This document shows, piece by piece, positions 44,898 to 53,339 of a stretch of 64,000 nucleotides of DNA. This DNA is from Margaritifera margaritifera (taxonomy: Eukaryota; Mollusca; Bivalvia; Unionida; Margaritiferidae), in assembly GCA_029931535.1 (NCBI GenBank), contig JAQPZY010001232.1, positions 1,692,552 through 1,756,551 of the forward strand, read 5' to 3'. The stretch's first letter is position 1. Each line of letters begins with the position of its first letter. The translations under genes and the position numbers were made by a program. The notes under the pieces are model-generated. The model was given only the letters and a program-made list of their open reading frames with translations. It made no database searches and was not told the DNA's origin.

Positions 44898-45104
44898 TTA
44901 TGGATAAGTGGCCAAATCTTGGCTGAACTGGGTCACTTCTTGTAACCAATATTGGAAACCAAGGTTTCTCCAGGGTCGTACATCTTTCCAATGGAAAAGG
45001 TGTTGGTGTAACTCACTAGCAAAACACACTTCTTGAAATGTTTTATACACAGATAAAGTGTGACGAATGTCTTCTTCACATGGAAGTACGTCACTAATTT
45101 TCAT
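44898..45104 (-). CDS. Small accessory ORF, unknown
   Basis: 68 codons from the ATG at 45102-45104. It reads as helical with many aromatic residues (LHQHLFHWKDVRPWRNLGFQ). TATAAAAA lies 57-64 bases upstream (complement of 45161-45168), which supports expression. No family is recognised. The next frame downstream, offset by one base, carries a tail-anchor-like segment. Confidence 0.4.
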   Translation of the reverse strand: MKISDVLPCEEDIRHTLSVYKTFQEVCFASELHQHLFHWKDVRPWRNLGFQYWLQEVTQFSQDLATYP

Positions 45105-45172
45105 CACCACTCTCAACGCTTTACGTACAATGTGTCTTTCGTGGACTGATAAAAATTAAGTTTTTATAGTCT

Positions 45173-45490
45173 TCATCTTCTTCTACTAAGTCCGAAGAAG
45201 AACACAGGGTCATATTGTTTTTTGGAACTCAACAACAATTGAGTCCAAAACAACCACGGATCGTTCAAAAGAATCCAAGGCAAACACTTGTCCTCAAAAA
45301 TAGTCCACAACGAATGTCCTGGAAAACGAATTCCAAGATAAGAAGTCACTAAGACACATACCACATAACGTCCAAAATTTAATGGACACAGTTCTTTTAT
45401 CACTTTTTTATAATCCTCTAAGGTCTTAATTTTATCTATGCTTTCCTTCCACGGAATCCGTTTCACCAGTGGCGTGTAGAGTTCAGGCAT
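45173..45490 (-). CDS. Bcl-2-like protein candidate (BH1 and BH2 motifs)
   Basis: 105 codons from the ATG at 45488-45490. Residues about 36-53 read LCPLNFGRYVVCVLVTSYLG, resembling a BH1 motif (N-W/F-G-R followed by hydrophobic residues). About 35 residues on, LPWILLNDPWLFWTQLL resembles BH2 (P-W-I-x3-G-G-W-x-x-F), with Asp-Pro in place of the usual Gly-Gly. The spacing between the two is close to that of cellular family members. If correct, it would block mitochondrial apoptosis, as viral Bcl-2 proteins do. It is short: the helices that normally precede BH1 are missing and may lie in the ORF at 45535-45717, in another frame. A BIR gene is next door. The call is based on motif form only. Confidence 0.5.
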   Translation of the reverse strand: MPELYTPLVKRIPWKESIDKIKTLEDYKKVIKELCPLNFGRYVVCVLVTSYLGIRFPGHSLWTIFEDKCLPWILLNDPWLFWTQLLLSSKKQYDPVFFFGLSRRR

Positions 45491-45534
45491 ACCCACTCTT
45501 TTATAGCCAGGCTGTGTCAAACAATACTAGACAC

Positions 45535-45717
45535 TTAGTGGTGACGGGCTAGATCTTTGGCAAACTCTTGGTAAATCTTTTCGCGCACTTCCAAAGGCAA
45601 GCCACGAATGTACTCTGGTAAAAGTTTCCGTATTCTTCTAAAGAAGAAGTATTCTCCTCCGAAATGGAATTTTTTTAAAAAACTACTACTTCTTCTTCTG
45701 TTTGGCATCTGGCTCAT
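45535..45717 (-). CDS. Small helical accessory ORF, perhaps N-terminal part of the Bcl-2-like gene
   Basis: 60 codons from ATG, overlapping the end of the BIR frame by 32 bases. After a basic Ser-rich start comes FFFRRIRKLLPEYIRGL and an amphipathic helix EVREKIYQEFAKDLARH. It ends 44 bases before the Bcl-2-like ATG, in a different frame. On its own it is not recognisable. Its place and helical content would suit the first helices of a Bcl-2 fold if the gene were split by an indel or an intron. Confidence 0.35.
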   Translation of the reverse strand: MSQMPNRRRSSSFLKKFHFGGEYFFFRRIRKLLPEYIRGLPLEVREKIYQEFAKDLARHH

Positions 45718-46090
45718 CGTACCCGTACTCTTCTAAGGCTACTAAAGGTAAGAAGTGACAGTGCGGAGACCATCTGGCATGTTCAATGTAAGCTGAGTCG
45801 GTAGGCTCCCAATGGCGAAGTTCCACACCGCAACTAAAACATTGAACTTTATCTCCTTCTCCCGTGTATTTAAATCCAGATCTAGCTAAACCTTCCGGTT
45901 TAGGTCCTTCTAGAAATTTTGGCCACTTGTCTTGGAATGTCTCCAGTCGACTTTCATACTTGGAATAACCAAATAAAGTCACAGGTATTCTGATATGCAA
46001 ATAGGGATCCACATTCACCTTGTTGTCATTAACGTCAATACCAAACCGTACAGAATCCGTTTCATCGCATGGTACTGCATCACACTCCAA
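45686..46090 (-). CDS. Single-BIR inhibitor-of-apoptosis-like protein
   Basis: A 134-codon open frame with a canonical BIR domain at about 47-114: ESRLETFQDKWPKF, LARSGFKYTGEGDKVQCFSCG and EHARWSPHC. The zinc ligands are Cys84, Cys87, His104 and Cys111, giving C-x2-C-x16-H-x6-C exactly. There is no RING or second BIR, and the C-terminus is KQKKK. BIR proteins bind caspases or IAP antagonists; viral forms block cell death. The frame contains no ATG at all (TTG at its limit, TGA just before), although TATAAAAAA lies about 90-96 bases upstream. It may use a non-AUG start, a spliced leader, or have lost its start by an indel. It was probably captured from a host. Confidence 0.8.
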   Translation of the reverse strand: MECDAVPCDETDSVRFGIDVNDNKVNVDPYLHIRIPVTLFGYSKYESRLETFQDKWPKFLEGPKPEGLARSGFKYTGEGDKVQCFSCGVELRHWEPTDSAYIEHARWSPHCHFLPLVALEEYGYDEPDAKQKKK

Positions 46091-46102
46091 GTCGTGGTGA
46101 CC

Positions 46103-46915
46103 TCATCTTTTTTTTTCTTCTTGCTTCTTGGTCCACGTTGAAAGTGAGAATGAAGGGTTAGGTTTGGAAGGGGTTCCTTTTTTATACTTCTCCAAATCGG
46201 CGTGTCCGTAAGGTAAAGTCGTGTGATCTGGAAGTCTCACTCTTTTTTGGTACACGATGCGATACACTTTTTGAACAGGTCGAGTCACAATTTTATGATT
46301 TGGTAGGCGAACAATCTTGTGAGGTTCTAACGTAGCGACTTGAAAATCTTTCACTTGTCCAGACAGCAGAGCATTTTTTAAAACCTCAAAGTTCACGACT
46401 TGGTTAGTTCGATAATTCAGAGTCAATCCTTTGACTTTACAGGAAGTGTGAAGTTGACCTTGAGGGTCTCGGTATCGGTACCCATAATTTTTAGGACCAC
46501 CGCTAGCAAAACTCAGGATGGTATCTTGAGGGTGCTCGTCTGTCCAGGCTCCTAATCGATCTCCTTGAATGGTAGGGTGGGGACAACCGGGACGATGAAT
46601 GTAAATGCAACTGTCAGTATCAAAATACAGAACACGATCTCCCAAGACTTCTAATGCTTCGTCATACAATTTTAAACGAGCATGAGCAGTCACGTAGGCG
46701 GCAATGACTACGTTACTAAACTTGTCAGGTTTCACAAACTTGGGTTCATCTTCAAAATTAACAATGATCAAATCCTCACGGACGATTTCGACGTGCTTGA
46801 CTAAAATACTTTTGTCGTCCACCAGTTGAAAGTAACGATAAGGATCGTCCACGTATTCCGTTTTGGGTAAGATCGTACGTTGAGCCATTTTTCCCCACAA
46901 ACAATTCAACATCAC
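46103..46915 (-). pseudogene. polB: PolB, C-terminal segment (motifs B and C)
   Basis: The 270-codon frame begins with the end of motif B (MLNCLWGKMAQ) and carries motif C at VLYFDTDSCIYIH, the catalytic Asp pair being intact. Thumb and C-terminal parts follow, up to a Ser/Lys-rich tail. It has no start of its own; it continues the segment 46938-47834 after a one-base offset inside the A7 run near 46935. Confidence 0.85.
46178..46186 (-). promoter_or_regulatory. TATA box for the BIR gene
   Basis: TATAAAAAA on the minus strand, inside the 3' end of PolB and about 90 bases before the open BIR frame. The same motif stands 30-65 bases ahead of several other genes in the element (complements of 40411-40418, 42697-42703, 43662-43669, 44453-44459, 45161-45168). 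Confidence 0.5.
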
Positions 46916-46937
46916 TTTAGCAAACGATCTTTTTCCT

Positions 46938-47834
46938 TCATTTTTTTCTACCCTCTCCTAAAGTGATGCCTTCGATGTTACGGTATTCTTCTTTGAATCG
47001 AACTTTGTCTTCGGGAGTTTGACACCACAAAGGATAACCACTAGCTTCTTGTTTCAGTTTGAGAAATTGGTTCACGTACCCCGAAAAAATGCCTGGATGA
47101 TGAGTAGCGTCGTCCTTTTGGTATTGGGCTGTCGTTGGAAAGTGCCAAATTTCATACACGTTCAATAAACGGTATCCACGATCCAATGCCCGAAACAATT
47201 CGGCACTGACCCACGTTCCTATCATTGACCGTTCTTCCTCTGTGTGGTGACAGGGATGATCTTGGTTACACATTTCGGCACACGTCCGACATAAAGGAAA
47301 CATCAATTTTCCTTGACAATGGCAAGGTAAGATGGGATGAAACAAGTTTGTGGGAGGTAAAACTTTACATTTGATCAATCCTTCGTATTGACGAATCTGT
47401 TCCACGTCGATGTGCTCTGTTAAAATTTCAGGGTGTCCGGTAGGAAAACGAGCATATTTACACACCCAAGGATACAAAGAACACACGTCGATGTATTTGA
47501 TTTCTTCTCCTTGGGATTCGTTCACATCGTACAATAATCGAGTAGCATTGGTTCGTCCTCCAAATAAACTGTGACGTGGATCTAAAGGTTCGATGTCGGC
47601 TGCATCGTAACTTTGAGTGATGGTTTTAAATTCAGGATCGATTTTCAAACGTCGATCGTACTCGTGTTCCCACATTTCTACCACTTCGTAACCTTGACTT
47701 TCTAACTGAAGTTGTCGTTGACAAGTCTGTTCATATAACTGATCCGTGGTAGAATCTGAATAAGGACTTTTCATGTCTCGGTCAGGATAACAAGTAGGGC
47801 ATCCGTGAAACAAACATCCCTGAAACTCGTACAC
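46938..47834 (-). pseudogene. polB: PolB, palm segment (motif A)
   Basis: 298 codons. It starts at YEFQGCLFHGCPTCYPD, a protein-primed PolB signature, and contains motif A in YIDVCSLYPWVCKY. Several CxxC pairs follow (CHCQGKLMFPLCRTC). The frame stops at a TGA directly after the A7 run near 46935. The expected coding continues in the neighbouring frame. Confidence 0.85.
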
Positions 47835-49671
47835 AATGTGCGGGTTTTTCTAAATCCCAACCATCCACAGAATAACCTCCAATCTTTTTTTCTCCTCCAC
47901 CGTTTCTAGCATGTTGTATCCATTTGTCTTCTTTTTGACATAAGTAATGAAGCCAACGTAAAGCTTTGACCGAATATTGACGACTAGCAAAAATCCCCGT
48001 GTTGGAGTCAATGATGGCGAGTTGGTTTTCGGGCATGAAATGTTGTCTGTAGACTAAGGAACAGGCTTTAGGTAAGGTGGATGCCTCTTTCAAAGGATCG
48101 ACCTTTGAACTATCGAGAAATAACTCTCGAAATTTTCCACAACAACGCCTTAAAATATCTACATCCGATCGACAATATTTGAGCATCTCTTCTTGAAAGT
48201 CAAAGGGATCGGTCTGGTGAACACGGTACCAAGCGTGAAAAGCTTCTCGCTGTTCGGGTCGCATTCCATCGGGGTCGTAATCATGAAGGTCAGGTAAATG
48301 AGGTAGGACGGCCTGTTGATTAGCTTCCGTGTTAAAGAAGTGAGGAAAGTAACCTTTGGCCATTTCTGTCATGCCGAACGTTTTTGGCATGCGACTCAAA
48401 GGCATGGCCAAATAACTCATCGAATCTTTGAATTGAACTTGTCCTACTTTCATGTAGATGAGCTTTTTTCCATTCATGGTGACTTCAGGACGTTCGGTTC
48501 CATGGTTCAAATAATAATTAAGTAAAAACTGTCCATCGTATCCCGAAAAATTGTGAGCTATGACGGTTGCATACCGATGACAATCTCCGTAACGATGAAT
48601 GTCTTCTTCACTCCAACTGTCGTGGGTGGTAGGGTCTAAAACCCATTCAGCAAACTCCGACAAAGTATTCACTCCACGAAAGATTTTTTCACGTCCTCCT
48701 GGAATCCTACTACAATGAGGACAGTGAAAATGAATCGATTCTTGAATACACTGATCACAAGCCCTATGGGCTACACAAAAATTAGGAATGTGAGTACCTG
48801 TTTCTTGCATACATTCAAAATCAAAAAAGATGAAATCTACTTGTTTCTTGTTTTTCTTCATCTTCTTTATTTCTTCTTTCTTCTCTATCTTGTCAAACTT
48901 TTGAATAAAACATCGATGATCAAAATCGACGATCTGATGACAAATAGAACATTTTTTCTTGCCAGCACAAACGTGTCTCTTGGAGTTGTTGGAACGAATC
49001 AGTTGTCCACACGTAGAACACGATTGTAATAACTCACAAGCACATTTTTGTTGTTGTCCTTGGGTCTTGCGATGTTGTTGGTAACAAGTAGGACTGACAA
49101 AACGGCGTCGACAGGTTTTACAATACATGTGATGTTGTTGTGGTTCAGGAAGGCATGGTGGGTCGGATAAACAACCTCGACATCTTTCTCCACAAGCAAT
49201 GTGTTGCTCCCGACTATTACACCCTTTGTTACATTTCTCACAGAAGTAAGAGTATCCCAAAAATCCAGTAATACTGGTAATGGTATCAAAATGTTCTTGA
49301 TGGTGATATAGATGAATGTATTTTCCTTCAGGAAAATCAGGGCCTCGAAACAATAGAGCACCACGCACTTCTTGAGGGTGAACTTTTAATGTATAATGAG
49401 GAGCCAAAACATCTTGAAGTTGCTGTAATTGAGAAATACCACATACAGTCTCTTTAGGGATCCCTGCTTGTTTCAAAAGGAGTTCTGCTTCTTTTCGTTG
49501 TTTGGGTCTGTTAGATTTTCTAATGTTCATCCAGGCTTTTTTCCATTCTTTGCTCTCGTTCTTGTTAGCATAGGTACGACCCACCACAATAGCTCGAGCT
49601 AAGCACATTGAATCTTCAGTATTGTTGATTTGAACGACACTGCGTTTGGTAGTACGAAGATTATCCACCAA
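47782..49671 (-). pseudogene. polB: PolB, exonuclease segment
   Basis: 629 codons without a start: the first codon after the TAA at 49672-49674 is TTG, and the first ATG is 21 codons on. A Cys-rich region (about 144-260) with many CxxC pairs is followed by the proofreading exonuclease motifs ExoI FFDFEC (282-287), ExoII AHNFSGYDGQF (372-382) and ExoIII YCRSDVDIL (499-507). The frame leaves the family pattern near 47850, in an A5 run ahead of CCCGCAC, where coding passes to the next segment. In Polintons one PolB of about 1,200 residues primes from a protein and replicates the linear element. Confidence 0.88.
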
Positions 49672-50355
49672 TTAAGTTTTTCTGCTTCGTCCACTTCCTC
49701 GAGGTGGAGAAACGTGAGTCAAGTAAACGGTCGCCTTTCCATCGGTGAGGGTAAATTTGTCATTGGATTGTTGTACATGTTCTATTTTTGACATAACTTT
49801 ATCTGGCGTTAATTCTGCCGGGGTACTAAATTCAATCCAAACAGGACTCTTCAATTGGTCATGATGAATGGCAAGTCTCAAGCGATCGTCTTCTTTGGCT
49901 CCACATTGCCGTTTTAAGTTCTGTAACATAGATTCCCACAAATTGGTAATGAACCGCGCCGCTTTCTCTGGAGGTACTTGAGACTTAAAGTCTTTGAAGT
50001 GTACTGTGTGAGTATACGCCGTGGTCCTAAATTTTCGAGAAGTGATTTTTTGTGTCTCTCGAATCCGATAGTAATTTTCAGGAGCCACGGTAGCGGTAGC
50101 GGTAGCGCTAGTAGTAGGACTTTCTTGGTCAGGGGTTCTGGTGTTGGTACTAGTAGTAGTGACTTTGGTTTTGGAAGTTTGGGTTTCAGGTTGTTGTTCA
50201 CTCATTTCGTCTTCAAAGTCACTGGCATGGACTTGAGCCAGTACTTCCTCTAAGGGTGTTTCAGGCGGCACGGAATACCTTTGTCGTCGTGGCCTCTTGG
50301 TTTGTTCTTGTTCTTCTTCTTCTGTTTTATCATGGTTTGGGTGTGATCTTTTCAT
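49672..50355 (-). CDS. polB: PolB N-terminal region, ended by an in-frame TAA
   Basis: 227 codons from ATG. An acidic and Thr-rich start gives way to a conserved-looking part: RKFRTTAYTHTVHF, AARFITNLWESML, RLRLAIHHDQLKSPVWIEFS and 'VMSKIEHVQQSNDKF'. The stop TAA (49672-49674) is in the same frame as the exonuclease segment that starts at the very next codon. In Polinton PolB genes these parts are normally one protein, so the TAA is most simply a nonsense change. A separate small protein, with PolB starting downstream, is the alternative. Its TATA box is at 50399-50407. Confidence 0.75.
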   Translation of the reverse strand: MKRSHPNHDKTEEEEQEQTKRPRRQRYSVPPETPLEEVLAQVHASDFEDEMSEQQPETQTSKTKVTTTSTNTRTPDQESPTTSATATATVAPENYYRIRETQKITSRKFRTTAYTHTVHFKDFKSQVPPEKAARFITNLWESMLQNLKRQCGAKEDDRLRLAIHHDQLKSPVWIEFSTPAELTPDKVMSKIEHVQQSNDKFTLTDGKATVYLTHVSPPRGSGRSRKT

Positions 50356-50484
50356 CTTGAACTTTACTTTGAAACTGATTCAGATTTCACCCAGGCCCCT
50401 TTATATAGAGAGAGGAGAGTATATAAAGAGAGAGCTTCGTACCATGAGAATCAGTCTTTGGGATTGTACTTTCAAACTGTGAAG
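50356..50484. promoter_or_regulatory. Divergent promoter between PolB and the HNH gene
   Basis: Two TATA boxes stand back to back 12 bases apart: TATATAAAG on the minus strand (complement of 50399-50407) facing PolB, and TATATAAAG on the plus strand (50420-50428) facing the HNH gene. They are separated by a purine-rich 'gagagaggagag' run. The PolB ATG is 44 bases and the HNH ATG 57 bases from its box. Confidence 0.7.
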
Positions 50485-51122
50485 ATGGAAAAGTACTGCG
50501 GTCAAGATAAAAGTAAAGATACTGGAATTGAACTGAATAAGTACATTCATAAGGTATATAATAATTATGCTGCGGACATACTTGGAAATGTCTATCATTT
50601 GGAGTCTGGAAGGAAAGTCAAAGGAAGATTGAGATCAAATGGATTGATAGAGATTAAGGTTACTGGTAAGAAAGGAAAAAGAGGGAAAGATATAAGTCGA
50701 GGAAGATTTGTCTTTGAAGCGTCAATGGTCTGGATCTACCAAGACAGAGTCAAGTGGTACATCTCAATGATGTACTTGATGATGATAGAATAGAAAATCT
50801 TCAAGTGATGACTGCTAGTGAACAAACTTGTTTACACAAGCATGTGAAGAATGATAAAGAAAAAAGAAGAGTTAATTTTGGAAGTGCTAGAAGTGTGTTG
50901 TGCCAGTGTGTTGGTGACACAGAGGAAAGAAGATTTGAAAGTATGAAAAAGGCTGCTCAATATTTTGATTGTCAAACAGGAAGTATCTACCGTTGCTGTA
51001 AGGAGATACAAAAGTCAGTCTTTTCGAAGAAGTTTCAGAAAAGATTTCAAGCTAGATGGGAAGATCCAGAGAAGAAGAGTCAACTCACTAAAGGATTTGT
51101 GAAACCCAGTGAAATTAACTGA
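50485..51122 (+). pseudogene. HNH/NUMOD-like endonuclease gene with a frame break
   Basis: The first part (from ATG 50485) reads NNYAADILGNVYHLESGRKVKGRL, GLIEIKVTGKKG and RGRFVFEAS. The second part, in the frame offset by one base from about 50728, reads VHLNDVLDDDRIENLQVMTASEQ, the form of an HNH core in which a catalytic His would sit before D/N-x-x-x-x-x-N-R-x-x-NL. Then comes FESMKKAAQYFDCQTGSIYRCC, a NUMOD1-type DNA-binding helix. Such genes are homing-endonuclease relatives common in phages and large viruses. It is the only plus-strand gene of the element, and a further NUMOD-like ORF follows. The break lies at 50724-50730. Confidence 0.6.
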
Positions 51123-51372
51123 CTTGAATTCAGGATTATATACTCAAATGGATTCCACTAGTGATGTGGCAAGATGTTTTGGATTAAATCAACGTAAAGT
51201 TTACAAGATTTGTCAAAAACGGCAGTGGATTCAAGATGATAATGGACATTTTATTAAGCTGGAGTTTATTAATGAGAGTCCAGAAGAAAGTTATGAGAGA
51301 ATTGTCAACAAGAATCTTCCTGAAGTATCAGAACAAGAAGACGATGAAATGGTAACTATGGAAATGAATTGA
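51109..51372 (+). CDS. Second NUMOD-like DNA-binding segment
   Basis: The frame is open from before 51109; the first ATG is at about 51150. STSDVARCFGLNQRKVYKICQKRQW repeats the helix-turn-helix-like pattern of the previous ORF, and an acidic end (SEQEDDEMVTMEMN) follows. It overlaps the stop of the previous frame and may be its continuation after a second one-base offset near 51100-51120. A poly(A) signal AATAAA lies at 51435-51440. Confidence 0.45.
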   Translation: MKLTDLNSGLYTQMDSTSDVARCFGLNQRKVYKICQKRQWIQDDNGHFIKLEFINESPEESYERIVNKNLPEVSEQEDDEMVTMEMN

Positions 51373-51434
51373 CTGTATTGGACTTATATGACATTGTTCT
51401 TATTACCATGAAATAACATAATGTATATAGATTG

Positions 51435-51440
51435 AATAAA
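51435..51440 (+). terminator. Poly(A) signal for the HNH gene
   Basis: AATAAA on the plus strand, 63 bases after the last stop, in AT-rich sequence. The next 130 bases up to the right inverted repeat show no ORF. Confidence 0.6.
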
Positions 51441-51573
51441 ATATAATTATTATTATTGATGTATATCTCGGCTCTTATTTGTTTTTTTAGATCAGAGTAA
51501 TGGATGGTATATGTGTTGGATAGTATCTTGGCGTAATTTCATCCCTTCGTCATACCCTTTTGTAGAATAGCAG

Positions 51574-52336
51574 GTTTTTTATTGAATTTGAAAAAAAAAA
51601 AAAAATAATGAATATCACCTTTCTCTTTCTTTCTATCGATCTAAAAAAAGTTAAAAACCTTTTTTTCCCTCTATTTTTTTTATTGAATTTGAAAAAAAAA
51701 ATAATGAATATCATCTTTTCTCCTTCTTTCTATCGATCTAAAAAAAGTTAAAAACCTTTTTTTTCCCTCTATTTTTTTTATTGAATTTGAAAAAAAATAA
51801 TGAATATCACTTTTCTCTTTCTTTCTATCGATCTAAAAAAAGTTAAAAACCTTTTTTTTCCCTCTATTTTTTTTATTGAATTTGAAAAAAAAATAATGAA
51901 TATCACCTTTCTCTCTCTTTCTATCGATCTAATGGTTTTTTTTATCAAAAGTAGTTTTCTTTTAGGTGAAAAGGATGTTTTTCCTTCACGTCGGAAATTC
52001 TAATATATATAAAAACCACGTCTTCACCGGTTAAAAAGGAGAAGAGAAGGAGGATTCCAATAAAAGAACATTTGAATCCTAAAGCGAACTCTCCTCCTTT
52101 ATCCTAAACTCAAAACAACTCCCACAACATTAAAAAAACACACGCGACATCTTGGCTCTATAGTGCCATCAAAAATTTTTGGCTCTCAGTACCCACCACA
52201 TTAAAATCCCGTACGTCCCCCAAGTGCCCCCTCCATGTTAAACTCTCGTACGTCCCCCAAGTGCCCTCTCCATGTTAAACTCTCGTACGTCCCCCAAGTG
52301 CCCTTTTTGTCCCTCAATACCCCCACCCCTACTACT
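51574..52336 (-). repeat. Polinton terminal inverted repeat, right (763 bp)
   Basis: Inverted copy of 35054-35717. It carries four of the 95-bp inner units (starting near 51580, 51679, 51777 and 51874) against three on the left, which explains the length difference. The 36-bp subterminal repeats are at about 52205-52305. The hairpin near 52050-52077 has one mismatch in its stem compared with the perfect left one. Confidence 0.9.
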
Positions 52337-52342
52337 TACGTA
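52337..52342. other. Target-site duplication of the Polinton, right
   Basis: TACGTA, identical to 35048-35053. Confidence 0.8.
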
Positions 52343-52490
52343 TGACGTACGTATGCATAAGTGTGTGTATATATATGGTTGCAATAGATCAGCCACTAGT
52401 TTCCAACAAAAACTGTTTCATAATGTGTTTCTTTTGTTGCTTTTAAAGAATATGTTCCACACTTCCCTTTCTTCGATCTTAAAGAAAAGA

Positions 52491-52557
52491 AGAGTTCATA
52501 CTGTTTACGAAAGAAATGAAACGAACATTGTTTCAGACATACGTCTCCGTCAATTAC
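52491..52557 (-). repeat. Inverted flanking block, right copy
   Basis: Inverted partner of 34693-34760, ending in 'gtctccgtcaattac' and followed at 52561 by a (TATG)n tract. Confidence 0.7.
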
Positions 52558-52560
52558 ACT

Positions 52561-52655
52561 CTGTATGTATGTATGTATGTATGTATGTATGGTATGTATG
52601 TTATGTATGTATGGATGTATGGATGGATGTATGGATGGATGTATGAATGGATGCT
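52561..52655. repeat. (TATG)n / (GATG)n microsatellite
   Basis: Interrupted tetranucleotide repeat. An ATC-rich trinucleotide run (about 52806-52843) lies nearby. Confidence 0.9.
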
Positions 52656-52659
52656 TTAT

Positions 52660-53335
52660 GTGAAAGAGACGGATAAGTTTCTAATTTAACATATAGTCTT
52701 GTGGAGAAGGAAAGGAGAAGTCAGTTTAAGTGCTATGGAGTGTGCTTAACACACCCTTTTAAAGAAAATTGTTATTGTAAATAATTATAATGATCATAAT
52801 CTTAATCATCATCATCATTATCATCATCATCATCATCATCATCTTTTGATCTGAACTTGACATCAGTTTACAATAGTTACGCAGGTACCCTCGTTCGTAC
52901 CTACGTGTCACGTACTTATGCATGTATGTATGCATGATGAAGGTATGTATGACTGACAGACTTTCTTTATTTCCTCTTTAAAAGAGATTAAATTCATTCA
53001 TTTTACATTATTACATAAAAGAGCAAAAGAATCAAGAAATCTTAATGTTGCATTAATGAATATACAAAACACTAGTCATGTTAATACACATATAAAGGTA
53101 CAATGTAGGAATTAAGATTATTTTTATCTGCCTCAATTTAATTAATATTATATCCAGTATGTAGGGCACGGGAAATGCAAGAGTATGTGTCTGATCTTCA
53201 ATTTATTTTTAGAACATCCAACAGTTTTATATATAATTATACGACACATTATAAAATATATGTATGTCATTCATATTAAATAAAATATTCATTATTTGTT
53301 GAGATTCGTACGAAGTATCGGTCATATTGAATTGT
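52660..53335. other. Gene-free sequence
   Basis: AT-rich with no supported feature apart from the (ATC)n run. Confidence 0.5.
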
Positions 53336-53339
53336 ATAA

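Larger units (their letters stand above)
35054..52336. mobile_element. Complete Polinton/Maverick (adintovirus-like) element, 17,283 bp
   Basis: The limits are set by inverted repeats starting AGTAGTAGGG and ending ...CCCTACTACT, flanked by TACGTA on both sides. Inside is the Polinton gene set: retroviral-type integrase, protein-primed PolB, adenain-type protease, packaging ATPase, and major and minor capsid proteins, all on the minus strand, with accessory genes. One gene pair at the right end is divergent. Termini and capsid genes are well preserved, so the insertion looks recent, while PolB and some accessory genes are interrupted. Confidence 0.95.

Noticed and set aside
49672..50355. Reading this ORF as an independent regulatory protein unrelated to PolB
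   Set aside because: It ends one codon before the exonuclease frame, in the same frame, and resembles the N-terminal part of Polinton PolB. A separate gene cannot be fully excluded.
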